Of a stretch of 34,047 bases of DNA, positions 25,394-33,972 are shown piece after piece. Position numbers and translations under genes: made by a program. The DNA comes from Ignavibacteria bacterium. Lineage in GTDB: Bacteria; Bacteroidota; Ignavibacteria; UBA10030; F1-140-MAGs086. A model generated the notes under the pieces. That model saw nothing but the letters and a program-made list of their open reading frames with translations, was not told where the DNA came from and ran no database searches. The stretch lies in NCBI GenBank assembly GCA_016873775.1, contig VGWC01000023.1:1-34047 (forward strand). Direction: 5' to 3'. Position 1 is the stretch's first letter. Each line of letters begins with the position of its first letter.

Positions 25394-27190
25394 TTGAAAA
25401 AGAACATTCCAAACAAAACAGCGCCGAAAGAAGAAATAATTCGAACTCTTTCTTCCTCCATCGAAGGAGCAAAGCAACTTGTCGAAAACAATCCTCAGTA
25501 TATTTTTTTGTGGGAAAATCTTGTGAACTTGTTGTTGAAACATAATCAAATTGCCAACGCGATGAATGTGTTGTTTCAATCGCTTTTGCTTCATTCCAAC
25601 TCTGAGACACTAACCCGTATTCTTACGCGATTGTTGCACGATTACAAATTACCGCCATTGAAAAAAGAATTTGTTCCGATTCTTATTTCTCTTTGTGAAA
25701 ACAAATATGTTGGCAATCGAGAAATTTCATCCGCTATCGTAACGGCAATAAAACAATTACCTGAGTTTTCGGTTATCTATCGTGCTGTGTTACAATCTTT
25801 ACCGATAAATTTTTCGGTAGAATATTTTCAGAGTTTTTTCAAGAACGATTTGTGCATAACCGCATTACCACGCATAGTTATGCGCGATGAAGAAGGTGAG
25901 CGTGTGTTCACCTATATACGACGCAATATTCTGTTCCAACGTTTTGAGGATAGTTTTACGCACGAAAAATTATCCGTTCCTTATTCATTTTTATGCGCAC
26001 TCGCACGACAAGATTTTTACAATGAATATGTATTCGACGTTCGCGAAGAAGAAAGCGGAATGGTGGACATCTTGTTCAATAAACTTAATTCCGTTTTGAA
26101 GGATGCACCCGAAGAAATACTTTTATGGGAAAAAGACTTTGCGCTTGTTGCGTTATACAAACCGCTTTCATCCTTTCAAAATGCGCATCGGTTAATGGAC
26201 CAAGATATAATGCAGTGGAGCGAACCATTTCGAAAAATAATTCAAGAGCAAATCATCAGTGCAATCATCGAAAAATATTGTGAAAAAAAAATTGAAACTC
26301 TTGCATTACTGGAAAATGAAACATCAAAAGCAGTTCAACAGCAATACGAGGAGAATCCGTATCCGCAATGGATTAGCATTTCCAAACCCGAACAGATTCC
26401 CTTTGAACAATGGTTGAAAAAATTTTTCCCTTCAAAAAAAAATTTGTTTGTTTCAAAACCTGCGCCAATTCTTATTGCGGGATGTGGAACAGGAGCGCAT
26501 CCGATAAAGACCAGTATGCGATTTCCCGACACCGAAATCACCGCAATAGATTTCAGTAAAGCAAGTTTATTGTATGCGCTGCGCAAAACAGAAGAATACG
26601 AAATAAGAAATATCACGTATGTCCAAGGCGATATCCTTTCTTTGTCGCAACTCAACAAAAAATTTTTCCTCATCGAAAGTTCAGGAGTTTTGCATCATCT
26701 TCGTTCAGCAATCGAAGGATGGAAAATTCTTACCGAATTGCTTGAAGAAAATGGAGTAATGAAAATCGGATTATACAGTGAATCGGCGCGGCGTGATGTT
26801 CGCGAAGCGAGGAAGTTTTTGGAGACAGAGAATTTTTCTCAAACCGAAAGTACTATTCGTAAAGCGCGACAACAAATTTTTAATTTACCGAACGAACATC
26901 CCGCGAAAGAAATTCTGCTTTCGAGCGATTTCTATTCGATAAGTTCGTGCAGAGATTTGTTGTTTCACGTTGAAGAAAACACATTCACTATTCCGAAACT
27001 TGTTGAAACGATGAGGGAGTTGCATTTGCATTTTCTTGGTTTTGAACTTGATGCGAAATTGCGCACGGGATTTTTCAATATGTTTCCAGAAAAAGAGTCA
27101 CTTACGGATTTGTATAAATGGAAATTATTTGAAGCGAAACACCCGAAAGCGTTTTCTGCTATGTATAAATTCTGGTGCCGTAAAAAGTAA
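25394..27190 (+). CDS. SAM-dependent methyltransferase with an N-terminal helical (TPR-like) region
   Basis: The open frame extends back to 25154, but that part lies in the tRNA gene and in a low-complexity Phe/Ser run, so the true start is later. No ATG occurs in the first 100 plausible codons. The TTG at 25394 (about 598 residues) is my best choice. Residues 1-340 are helical and resemble tetratricopeptide arrays, for example GAKQLVENNPQYIFLWENLV. A YEENPYPQWISI motif, often seen at the entry of such methyltransferases, leads into a class I domain with ILIAGCGTGAHPI, TEITAIDFSKASLLYALRK, VQGDILSL and ESSGVLHHL. The substrate is unknown. It is divergent from tRNA-Leu and followed by dcd after 45 bases. 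Confidence 0.75.
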   Translation: MKKNIPNKTAPKEEIIRTLSSSIEGAKQLVENNPQYIFLWENLVNLLLKHNQIANAMNVLFQSLLLHSNSETLTRILTRLLHDYKLPPLKKEFVPILISLCENKYVGNREISSAIVTAIKQLPEFSVIYRAVLQSLPINFSVEYFQSFFKNDLCITALPRIVMRDEEGERVFTYIRRNILFQRFEDSFTHEKLSVPYSFLCALARQDFYNEYVFDVREEESGMVDILFNKLNSVLKDAPEEILLWEKDFALVALYKPLSSFQNAHRLMDQDIMQWSEPFRKIIQEQIISAIIEKYCEKKIETLALLENETSKAVQQQYEENPYPQWISISKPEQIPFEQWLKKFFPSKKNLFVSKPAPILIAGCGTGAHPIKTSMRFPDTEITAIDFSKASLLYALRKTEEYEIRNITYVQGDILSLSQLNKKFFLIESSGVLHHLRSAIEGWKILTELLEENGVMKIGLYSESARRDVREARKFLETENFSQTESTIRKARQQIFNLPNEHPAKEILLSSDFYSISSCRDLLFHVEENTFTIPKLVETMRELHLHFLGFELDAKLRTGFFNMFPEKESLTDLYKWKLFEAKHPKAFSAMYKFWCRKK

Positions 27191-27235
27191 ATAAGAATTC
27201 GTACTTTTTCACTGTTTTTTTTTATTTTTTATACA

Positions 27236-27781
27236 ATGATACTCTCTGATTCCAAAATCCTCAAAGAACTGAAATGTAAAACAATTGTCATCGAACCGTT
27301 TAATAAAGATTGTCTTGGCGCCAACAGTTACGATGTTCATCTTGGAAAATATCTTGCGTTATATGATGACGAAATTCTTGATGCACGAAAACATAACCGT
27401 GTTCATCATTTTGCAATTCCCCGCGATGGTTACATTCTTGTTCCTAGTAAATTATATCTTGGCGTTACAGAAGAGTACACCGAGTCGCATAAACACGTTC
27501 CGTTTCTCGAAGGAAAAAGCAGCGTTGGAAGATTAGGAATTGATATTCATGCAACAGCGGGAAAAGGGGATGTTGGTTTTTGTAATACGTGGACGCTCGA
27601 AATTTCTGTGAAGCAACCTGTAAAGATTTATGCGGGAATGCCGATTGGTCAATTGATTTTCTTTGAAGTGAGCGGGGAAATTTTAACGCCGTATTCAAAA
27701 AAGAAATCAGCGAAGTACAACAAACGTACAACGAAACCGATAGAATCAATGATGTGGAAAAATTTTATTACTGAACGTTGA
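27236..27781 (+). CDS. dcd: dCTP deaminase
   Basis: The 181-residue trimeric enzyme turns dCTP into dUTP for thymidylate synthesis. It has the NSYDVHLGKYL strand near the N-terminus, GKSSVGRLGIDIHATAGKGD (substrate-binding Ser and Arg, and the HATAG turn) and GFCNTWTLEISV with the catalytic glutamate. A PIGQLIFFEV strand ends the core. It is close in size to classical Dcd, and the Tyr/Lys-rich tail is normal. Whether it also has dUTPase activity cannot be told. It probably shares a transcript with the methyltransferase gene upstream. Confidence 0.92.
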   Translation: MILSDSKILKELKCKTIVIEPFNKDCLGANSYDVHLGKYLALYDDEILDARKHNRVHHFAIPRDGYILVPSKLYLGVTEEYTESHKHVPFLEGKSSVGRLGIDIHATAGKGDVGFCNTWTLEISVKQPVKIYAGMPIGQLIFFEVSGEILTPYSKKKSAKYNKRTTKPIESMMWKNFITER

Positions 27782-27901
27782 ACGGATGAACTGTGATGAA
27801 TAAGATGCAATTACTCACGGGACTTTTCTATTGCCAGGCAAAGCAGAAGTGCTCGGAAATTTTAGAGATGGAGCGATAGTAATTCCGTTGAAAAAAAGTT
27901 T

Positions 27902-27929
27902 GCCACTAATTTCACTAATTGACACGAAT
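27902..27929 (+). repeat. Left 28-bp direct repeat (CACGAATT family) at the GxxExxY start
   Basis: These 28 bases match 28310-28337 at 27 positions, differing only at base 6 (T here, G there). The repeat runs into the GxxExxY start codon: its last two bases, AT at 27928-27929, are the first two bases of the ATG. Here it is a half-element without the opposing arm, whereas the right copy is the left arm of a palindrome. Confidence 0.9.
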
Positions 27930-28302
27930 GAGTGAATTGATTTACAAAGACGAATCGTATCAAATTGTCGGCGTTTGTATGGAAGTTCATCGACAACTCG
28001 GTAAAGGATTTTTAGAAATTGTTTACAAAGATGCGATTGAATATGAATTTCAAAAGAGAAATATTCCGTTTGAACGAGAGAAGGAATTTTTGATACACTA
28101 CAAAGAAATAACGCTTCCTCATAAATTCTTTGCAGACTTTGTTGCATTCGATAAAATAATTTTAGAAGTGAAATGTGGGAGCGGAATTGCGGAAGAACAT
28201 ATTTCGCAAACGTTGAATTATCTTGCTGTATCGAAACTCAAATTAGGTTTGATTGTAAATTTTGGAAAAGAGTCATTAGAGACAAAAAGAATCGTTTTAT
28301 AA
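27928..28302 (+). CDS. GxxExxY family protein (PD-(D/E)XK-like)
   Basis: The 124-residue protein has the family hallmark GFLEIVYKDAIEYEF (G-x-x-E-x-x-Y) preceded by VCMEVHRQLGKG. It ends its core with ADFVAFDKIILEVKCGSGI, an Asp plus E-V-K arrangement matching a PD-(D/E)XK nuclease site. Conserved HISQTLNYLAVSKLKLGLIVNFG closes the fold (written as HISQTLNYL and KLGLIVNFG). The family's biological role is unknown to my knowledge. I start it at 27928 (MSELIYKDESYQ) rather than the TTG at 27919. The gene is bounded by the 28-bp repeat at its start and by the same repeat within an inverted element seven bases after its stop. Confidence 0.88.
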   Translation: MSELIYKDESYQIVGVCMEVHRQLGKGFLEIVYKDAIEYEFQKRNIPFEREKEFLIHYKEITLPHKFFADFVAFDKIILEVKCGSGIAEEHISQTLNYLAVSKLKLGLIVNFGKESLETKRIVL

Positions 28303-28309
28303 AATATGA

Positions 28310-28369
28310 GCCACGAATTTCACTAATTGACACGAATACTATTTAGTGAAAATTCGTGTAATTCGTGGC
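28310..28369. repeat. CACGAATT-word inverted repeat containing the right 28-bp repeat
   Basis: The outer arms GCCACGAATT (28310-28319) and AATTCGTGGC (28360-28369) pair exactly, as in the element at 4260-4320. The inner words CACTAATT, GACACGAAT and AGTGAAAATTCGTGT pair partly. It lies between the GxxExxY gene and ftcD. The left 28 bases are the direct-repeat partner of 27902-27929. Confidence 0.9.
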
Positions 28370-28385
28370 AACAAAAACAAACATT

Positions 28386-30068
28386 ATGAACAAAATCATC
28401 GAATGCGTTCCTAACTTTTCGGAAGGACGCGACAAAAATATTCTTGACGCCATCGCAAAAGAAATTGAAACAACTGACGGCGCAAAACTTCTCGACGTTG
28501 ACCCGGGCGCGGCAACGAACAGAACTGTTTTCACCATTGCCGGAGAACCCAATGCTGTGTGCGATGCGGCGTTCAAAGCAATTCGCAAAGCAAGCGAACT
28601 TATTGATATGACGAAACACAAAGGTGAACATCCGCGAATGGGAGCGACTGATGTTTGTCCGCTCATTCCGATTTCCGGTGTAACGCTCGAGGAATGTATC
28701 GCGCTTGCACAACAACTCGGCAAACGTGTCGGCGATGAACTCAACATTCCCGTGTATTTGTATGAGTATGCCGCGACTTCTCCTTCGCGAAAAAATCTTG
28801 CCGATATTCGCAAAGGCGAGTATGAAGGTTTGCAGGAAAAATTGCGCGACAACAATTGGAAACCGGATTTCGGTGAAGCGAAGTTCAATGCAAAAAGCGG
28901 CGCAACTGTTGTTGGTGTGCGTGATTTTCTTATTGCATACAACGTGAACTTAAACACGACTGATAAAAAATTGGCGAATGAAATTGCGTTTCGTATTCGT
29001 GAACAAGGAAGAGTGAAGAAAAATGATGAAGGAAGAATTATGAAGGATGAAAACGGAAATGAAATTCGAACTGCAGGAACATTGAAATCGGTGAAGGCAG
29101 TTGGTTGGGTTATTGAAGAATATAATCGCGCGCAAGTTTCGATTAACTTGACGAATTACAATATTACTCCGCCTCACGTTGCGTTTGAAGAATGTGTGAA
29201 AGAAGCAACGTCCCTTGGTTTGCGTGTAACGGGAAGCGAAATTGTTGGATTGATTCCGAAAGAAGCGATGTTGCTTGCGGGAAAATATTATTTAGCGCGA
29301 CAAGGAAAATCTGCCGGCGTTCCGGAAAAACAATTAATTGAAATTGCAATTCAATCGTTGGGACTCAATGATGTTTCAAAATTCGATGCGAAGAAAAAAA
29401 TTATCGAGTATGTTCTTTCTGAAAATAAAAAATCGCTGAACAATCTTTCCGTAAAAGATTTTGCGGATGAACTTTCTACCGATTCACCTGCGCCCGGTGG
29501 TGGAAGCGCATCTGCTCTTGCCGGTTCGCTTGCATCTGCGCTTTCTGCAATGGTTGCGAATCTGACAATTGGAAAAAAAGGTTACGAAAAATATTTCGAG
29601 GAATTGAAAATTGTTGCGGAAGAATGTCAGAAGTTGAAAGATGAATTGCTTTCACTCGTTGATGAAGATACTGAAGCATTCAATAAAGTGATGGACGCGT
29701 TTCGACTTCCAAAAAAATCCGAAGAAGAAAAAGCGAAACAAATTTTCGCAGTTGAAGAAGCAACAAAATACGCCGCGCAAGTTCCGTTCAAAACGATGCA
29801 GAAAAGTTTGGAAGTAATGAAACGTGTTGCTGTTGTTGCAGAAAAAGGAAACGTGAATTCAATCAGCGATGCGGGAGTAGCAGCGTTGCTAACTCACTCG
29901 TGTTGCGAAGGCGCGGCGATGAATGTGCTTATTAATCTAAAATCATTGGCTTCAAAAGAAGCGAAAAAGTTTTCTACGAAAATGAGACGTGATGTGGAGA
30001 AAATTTTGGAAGAGAGTAAAACGTTGAAGCAGAAAATTTTGAGAAAAGTGCGAACTGTTATGAAGTAA
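28386..30068 (+). CDS. ftcD: Glutamate formimidoyltransferase fused to formimidoyltetrahydrofolate cyclodeaminase
   Basis: The 560-residue protein joins both steps of formimino-glutamate disposal in histidine breakdown: transfer of the formimino group to tetrahydrofolate, then release of ammonia to give methenyl-tetrahydrofolate. The start is the ATG at 28386 (MNKIIECVPNFSEGRDKN); a TTG-like upstream start falls in the repeat. The transferase domain (about 1-300) has CVPNFSEGRD, HKGEHPRMGATDVCPLIPIS and LTNYNITPPHVAFE. The cyclodeaminase domain begins near residue 352 with SVKDFADELSTDSPAPGGGS and includes ASALAGSLASALSAMVANL. Fusion is usual in animals and in Bacteroidota/Chlorobi. It feeds the folate pool also served by folD. 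Confidence 0.93.
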   Translation: MNKIIECVPNFSEGRDKNILDAIAKEIETTDGAKLLDVDPGAATNRTVFTIAGEPNAVCDAAFKAIRKASELIDMTKHKGEHPRMGATDVCPLIPISGVTLEECIALAQQLGKRVGDELNIPVYLYEYAATSPSRKNLADIRKGEYEGLQEKLRDNNWKPDFGEAKFNAKSGATVVGVRDFLIAYNVNLNTTDKKLANEIAFRIREQGRVKKNDEGRIMKDENGNEIRTAGTLKSVKAVGWVIEEYNRAQVSINLTNYNITPPHVAFEECVKEATSLGLRVTGSEIVGLIPKEAMLLAGKYYLARQGKSAGVPEKQLIEIAIQSLGLNDVSKFDAKKKIIEYVLSENKKSLNNLSVKDFADELSTDSPAPGGGSASALAGSLASALSAMVANLTIGKKGYEKYFEELKIVAEECQKLKDELLSLVDEDTEAFNKVMDAFRLPKKSEEEKAKQIFAVEEATKYAAQVPFKTMQKSLEVMKRVAVVAEKGNVNSISDAGVAALLTHSCCEGAAMNVLINLKSLASKEAKKFSTKMRRDVEKILEESKTLKQKILRKVRTVMK

Positions 30069-30143
30069 ATCCGCGATGAATCTTTTGCTTTTATTATACT
30101 CACATTCGCATTTTTCGTTTTGGAAAAGTTTCAAGTAGTTCGT

Positions 30144-30173
30144 TTTGTATTTCTCTCATTTTACTTAAATTTG
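30144..30173 (+). promoter_or_regulatory. Candidate Bacteroidota-type promoter before the ferritin-like gene
   Basis: TAAATTTG at 30166-30173 matches the -7 consensus TAnnTTTG used by the Bacteroidota housekeeping sigma factor. A TTTG at 30144-30147 lies 18 bases upstream, close to the consensus -33 spacing. It would give a leader of about 95 bases before the ATG at 30279. It is a consensus match only. Confidence 0.4.
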
Positions 30174-30278
30174 CCTCACACTTATTCAAAATAAGAGGAA
30201 CGAATCCGTTATTACGACAGTTTTTCTTACAAATTTTTTTTTCACCTTAATAAACTACACTCAACCACTCAATTATTT

Positions 30279-30695
30279 ATGGACAAAAATAAAGTCATCA
30301 AAAAATTAAATGAAATGATGAATCTCGAAATCTCCGGCGCATTGAAATACTTACAGTACTCATACTACGTATTTGGTTTGAATCGCATTCCTATTGTTGG
30401 ATTTCTTCGTGAGCAAGCGACGGAATCCATTGGACATTCCACGAAACTTGGCGATAAAATAGTTGCTCTCGGCGGATTGCCGACGATAAAAGTTGACGAG
30501 GATTTAAAAGCACGAAAACTCACGACGGAACAAATCCTTCGTGAAAGTGTTCAAATTGAAACGAAAGCGTTGAATGGCTATATGAATCTTCTCAATGATG
30601 TTGCAGACGATGTGGTTATGGACAGTTTTATACGCGATTTTATTTCAGAAGAGAGCGGACACCTCGAAGAAGTCGAGAAAATGCTTCGAAATTAA
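30279..30695 (+). CDS. Ferritin-like / bacterioferritin-like diiron protein
   Basis: The 138-residue four-helix protein carries ferritin-type metal ligands in two EX-type pairs: EISGALKYLQYSYYVFG (Glu18), FLREQATESIGHSTKLGD (Glu and His near 48-53), a third-helix QIETKALNGYMNLLND and EESGHLEEVEKML at the end. In bacterioferritin a Met at about 52 binds haem. Here the equivalent position is Ile or Gly, so haem binding is unlikely. Members store iron or act as peroxide-linked ferroxidases. It is monocistronic, with a possible Bacteroidota promoter upstream. The exact subfamily (Bfr-like or DUF892-like) is open. Confidence 0.75.
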   Translation: MDKNKVIKKLNEMMNLEISGALKYLQYSYYVFGLNRIPIVGFLREQATESIGHSTKLGDKIVALGGLPTIKVDEDLKARKLTTEQILRESVQIETKALNGYMNLLNDVADDVVMDSFIRDFISEESGHLEEVEKMLRN

Positions 30696-30835
30696 ATACG
30701 ATAATGAAATGTTAGTGTCAAATGGCGAATATTTTATTGTAACGACTGAAAAAATTGCCCAAACTCGTCATCGAAATGGCGTTAGATTTTATGGTATTTT
30801 TTTCATATCATTTTCCAACTTTTTTAAAACAATAA

Positions 30836-31228
<393 letters not shown>

Positions 31229-31254
31229 CATTTTATTTTCTATCATTATGAATT

Positions 31255-31298
31255 AGGTCGGTGTCCCTCGTCAATGAGATAACCGACCTTTTTTTTTT
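31255..31298 (+). terminator. Terminator of the ferredoxin gene
   Basis: AGGTCGGT (31255-31262) pairs with ACCGACCT (31282-31289), with a possible inner CTC/GAG pairing, and leads into a nine-base T run. It starts 27 bases after the ferredoxin stop. Confidence 0.85.
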
Positions 31299-31393
31299 AC
31301 TGAGTTTTCAAATATGCTACGAAGAAAGTAATTTCGAAGAAAGTGAAAGAGAAACAGGGGAAGTTTTTGTAAACTTATTATCATTTTGCAATT

Positions 31394-32281
31394 ATGTATC
31401 CATCGGAAGAAGAATCTAAACAATTTTATAAACAATATTTACTTGACCATTGGTTGTATAAACAGTCAATGTTATATAATACAATCAAAAACTATGAGCA
31501 AGTTAAATCAATTCTTCAAAAAGATGTAACTAATATTAAGGACGAGGATTATTTGTGGACAATGAAGATTGAAATACATTTCACATATTTCCAAATGATT
31601 GAAACATTGTTCAATATGACATTCTCTTTTTATCGAAAGGAAATTGATAACAATTACCTTTGGCTTTATCTTAGTAGTTTAGGTGGACAACATAGGAAAG
31701 AAGTATATGAAAAGATAAAAAATATCGCTGTTGGTAAAACTGAATTTCTTGATGCACAAGTCAAAGCAAATAAAGATAATTATGTATCATTTCTTCAGTA
31801 CTTGTTTTATTTTGATTGTTTATCTGAAGACAATATTCCTACTAAAAAAAACTTAGAAGTCATAAAAAAAATGCTAATAAATTTTGGAGCAGATTTTACT
31901 GACAGAGATGATTACAATGCATACAAACATTCTATGTGTTTTATCCCTTCAACAGAAAGTAAATTAGAAATATTAGAGGCAAAAAGTGGTCGTCAGATGG
32001 GTTCATTTAAGATGGGAAATTCATTACAAATTTTAAGAGTTGGTAAAGACAAGAGTATTACTACAATTCGAAAACCCTTTGATTACGAAAGAGATTTTAG
32101 AATGAGTGTTTTGTGTTTCCAATTAATTTCTAATTTGATTTTATCACGGAGAGTTCATTTTTATAAAGATGAATCTGTTTCACTTACATATTTTGACGAC
32201 ATCGTAATTGAAGAATGGTCAAAAATAGATTCTCAATTAGGAACTGTAGAAATGAAAGTAACGCCGATTTATTCTAAGTAG
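31394..32281 (+). CDS. Unrecognised protein beside a methyltransferase-nuclease gene
   Basis: I do not recognise this 295-residue protein. It has no signal peptide or membrane segment. It is mostly helical, rich in Lys, Tyr and Phe, and contains DYNAYKHSMCF near residue 178, a shape reminiscent of (N)AYKHG motifs in some HEPN-like or abortive-infection proteins; that resemblance is weak. Arginine is mainly encoded by AGA and the gene is more AT-rich than the housekeeping genes, suggesting recent transfer. It lies 42 bases before the methyltransferase-nuclease gene, in the same direction, with a CACAAAGG word repeat between them. An accessory role in that restriction locus is possible but unproven. 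Confidence 0.6.
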   Translation: MYPSEEESKQFYKQYLLDHWLYKQSMLYNTIKNYEQVKSILQKDVTNIKDEDYLWTMKIEIHFTYFQMIETLFNMTFSFYRKEIDNNYLWLYLSSLGGQHRKEVYEKIKNIAVGKTEFLDAQVKANKDNYVSFLQYLFYFDCLSEDNIPTKKNLEVIKKMLINFGADFTDRDDYNAYKHSMCFIPSTESKLEILEAKSGRQMGSFKMGNSLQILRVGKDKSITTIRKPFDYERDFRMSVLCFQLISNLILSRRVHFYKDESVSLTYFDDIVIEEWSKIDSQLGTVEMKVTPIYSK

Positions 32282-32285
32282 ACAA

Positions 32286-32310
32286 GACACAAAGGCACAA
32301 AGGCACAAAG
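32286..32310 (+). repeat. CACAAAGG direct words before the methyltransferase-nuclease gene
   Basis: Three direct words, GACACAAAG then two GCACAAAG copies, occupy this stretch. It lies between the unrecognised gene and the ATG at 32324. The same word family forms the inverted repeat after the gene at 33973-34036, so the gene is bracketed. Confidence 0.75.
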
Positions 32311-32323
32311 AAAAAAACGCATT

Positions 32324-33964
32324 ATGAAAAAACTTTATTTCGGGGATTGTTTGGATGTGTTGAAAGAACTCTCCAAAGTACATCCCAACGGATTTATTGA
32401 CCTCACTTATATTGACCCGCCGTTTAACAGCAAACGCGATTACAATATTTTATTTGAATCGCTGGATTTTTCCGATGCAACCGCGCAGAAACAAGCATTT
32501 GCCGATACGTGGAGCAACGTTTCCTATCTCGATACGCTCAACGAAATCAAAGACGTGGATTTGGATTTGTGGAATTTCTTGCACACACTCGATACCGTTG
32601 GCATTTCTAAAAGCGCAGTTGCGTATTTAACTACAATGGCGATTCGCATTTTGTATATGCACAAAGTGTTGAAAAAAACGGGAAGTTTTTATTTGCATTG
32701 CGACCCAACAATGAGCCATTATTTGAAATTAGTTTGCGATATAATTTTTGGTGAAAACAATTTTCGTAATGAAATTACTTGGAGAAGAGCATATAGCCAT
32801 AATGACGGAAATCAATTCGGCAATGTTTCAGATGTGATTTTATGGTTTAGTAAATCGAATACTTATACATACAACAGACAGTATATTAAGTATTCTATTG
32901 ATTACATCGAAAAGAATTATCCTTTTATAGACGAAACAGGTAAAAGATACAGGTCAGTATCAATGAATGCAGATGGTCAAGGAGACGCAAAAAAATTTGG
33001 CGATAAAATATTATCACCACCAGAAGGAACTCATTGGCGTTGGTCTCAAGAAAGAATAGATGATTCTATTAAAAGCGGAAAAATCTTTTTTACGAAAAAT
33101 GGAGTTCCAAGATATAAACAGTATTTAGATGAAGTTGAAGGATTGCCTGTTCAAAATATATGGGATGATTTTATGCAACTTTCTTCTCACGCGAAAGAAC
33201 GACTTGGTTATCCCACACAAAAACCAGAAGCATTGTTGGAACGAATCATCAACGCATCATCGAATGAAGGAGAATTGGTTGCAGATTTCTTTTGCGGCTG
33301 CGGAACAACAATCGCTGTTGCAGAACGTTTGAATCGCAATTGGCTCGGCGTTGACATTTCTCATCTTGCAATAAAACTCATCGTCAATCGTCTCACCAAA
33401 CCGTACGAAGAAGACGAAGAACGAAAGCGAAAATGGATTCAAGAGAACATCACGATAACGGGATTTCCCAAAGATATTGCGTCGGCGAAAGAACTTGCGC
33501 GCAACACGAAAGACGGACGATTCGGTTTTCAAGATTGGGTTGTGGAAATATTGCTTGGCGGCGTACTCAATCCCAAGCGCACTGCTGATGGCGGATGGGA
33601 TGGTTATCTCACGTTTGAAATAGAACAAGGAAAAAAAGAAGTTGTTCTCATCGAAGTAAAAAGCGGCAAAGTGAACGTGAAGAACGTGCGCGAGTTCATT
33701 CACGTTGTGGAAAAACAGCAAGCGAATATCGGCGTGTTTGTTTGCTTGGAAGAAATGGTAACGAAGGAAATGCAGCACGAAGCAAAGTCGCAAGGTTATT
33801 ACGCGAAAGAAATGTTCGGTAATCGCTACGATAAAATCCAAATGCTCACTGTCGAAGATTTACTGAACGGAACACGAATCGCAATGCCGGAATCGCGTGT
33901 TGGCGTTTTCAAATCATCAACGAAGAAGTTGGGCAAGAAAGTGAAGCAAGAGAAGTTGATATAA
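32324..33964 (+). CDS. Beta-class DNA methyltransferase fused to an Mrr-like nuclease domain
   Basis: The 546-residue protein begins MKKLYFGDCLDVL. The amino-methyltransferase motif IV DPPF is at 31-34 and motif I ADFFCGCGTT at 320-329, so it is beta class. The part between them, roughly 150-300, holds the target recognition region. After residue 400 comes a separate domain: ADGGWDGYLTF, then VVLIEVKSGKVNVKNVREF and IGVFVCLEEMVTKEM. Asp426 and Glu444-Val-Lys446 form a PD-(D/E)XK site of the Mrr_cat type. A single chain may therefore both modify and cut DNA, or the nuclease domain may bind modified DNA. The C-terminal Lys-rich tail may bind DNA. It is bracketed by CACAAAG repeats. No separate specificity or helicase gene is visible. 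Confidence 0.85.
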   Translation: MKKLYFGDCLDVLKELSKVHPNGFIDLTYIDPPFNSKRDYNILFESLDFSDATAQKQAFADTWSNVSYLDTLNEIKDVDLDLWNFLHTLDTVGISKSAVAYLTTMAIRILYMHKVLKKTGSFYLHCDPTMSHYLKLVCDIIFGENNFRNEITWRRAYSHNDGNQFGNVSDVILWFSKSNTYTYNRQYIKYSIDYIEKNYPFIDETGKRYRSVSMNADGQGDAKKFGDKILSPPEGTHWRWSQERIDDSIKSGKIFFTKNGVPRYKQYLDEVEGLPVQNIWDDFMQLSSHAKERLGYPTQKPEALLERIINASSNEGELVADFFCGCGTTIAVAERLNRNWLGVDISHLAIKLIVNRLTKPYEEDEERKRKWIQENITITGFPKDIASAKELARNTKDGRFGFQDWVVEILLGGVLNPKRTADGGWDGYLTFEIEQGKKEVVLIEVKSGKVNVKNVREFIHVVEKQQANIGVFVCLEEMVTKEMQHEAKSQGYYAKEMFGNRYDKIQMLTVEDLLNGTRIAMPESRVGVFKSSTKKLGKKVKQEKLI

Positions 33965-33972
33965 AAACCTCC

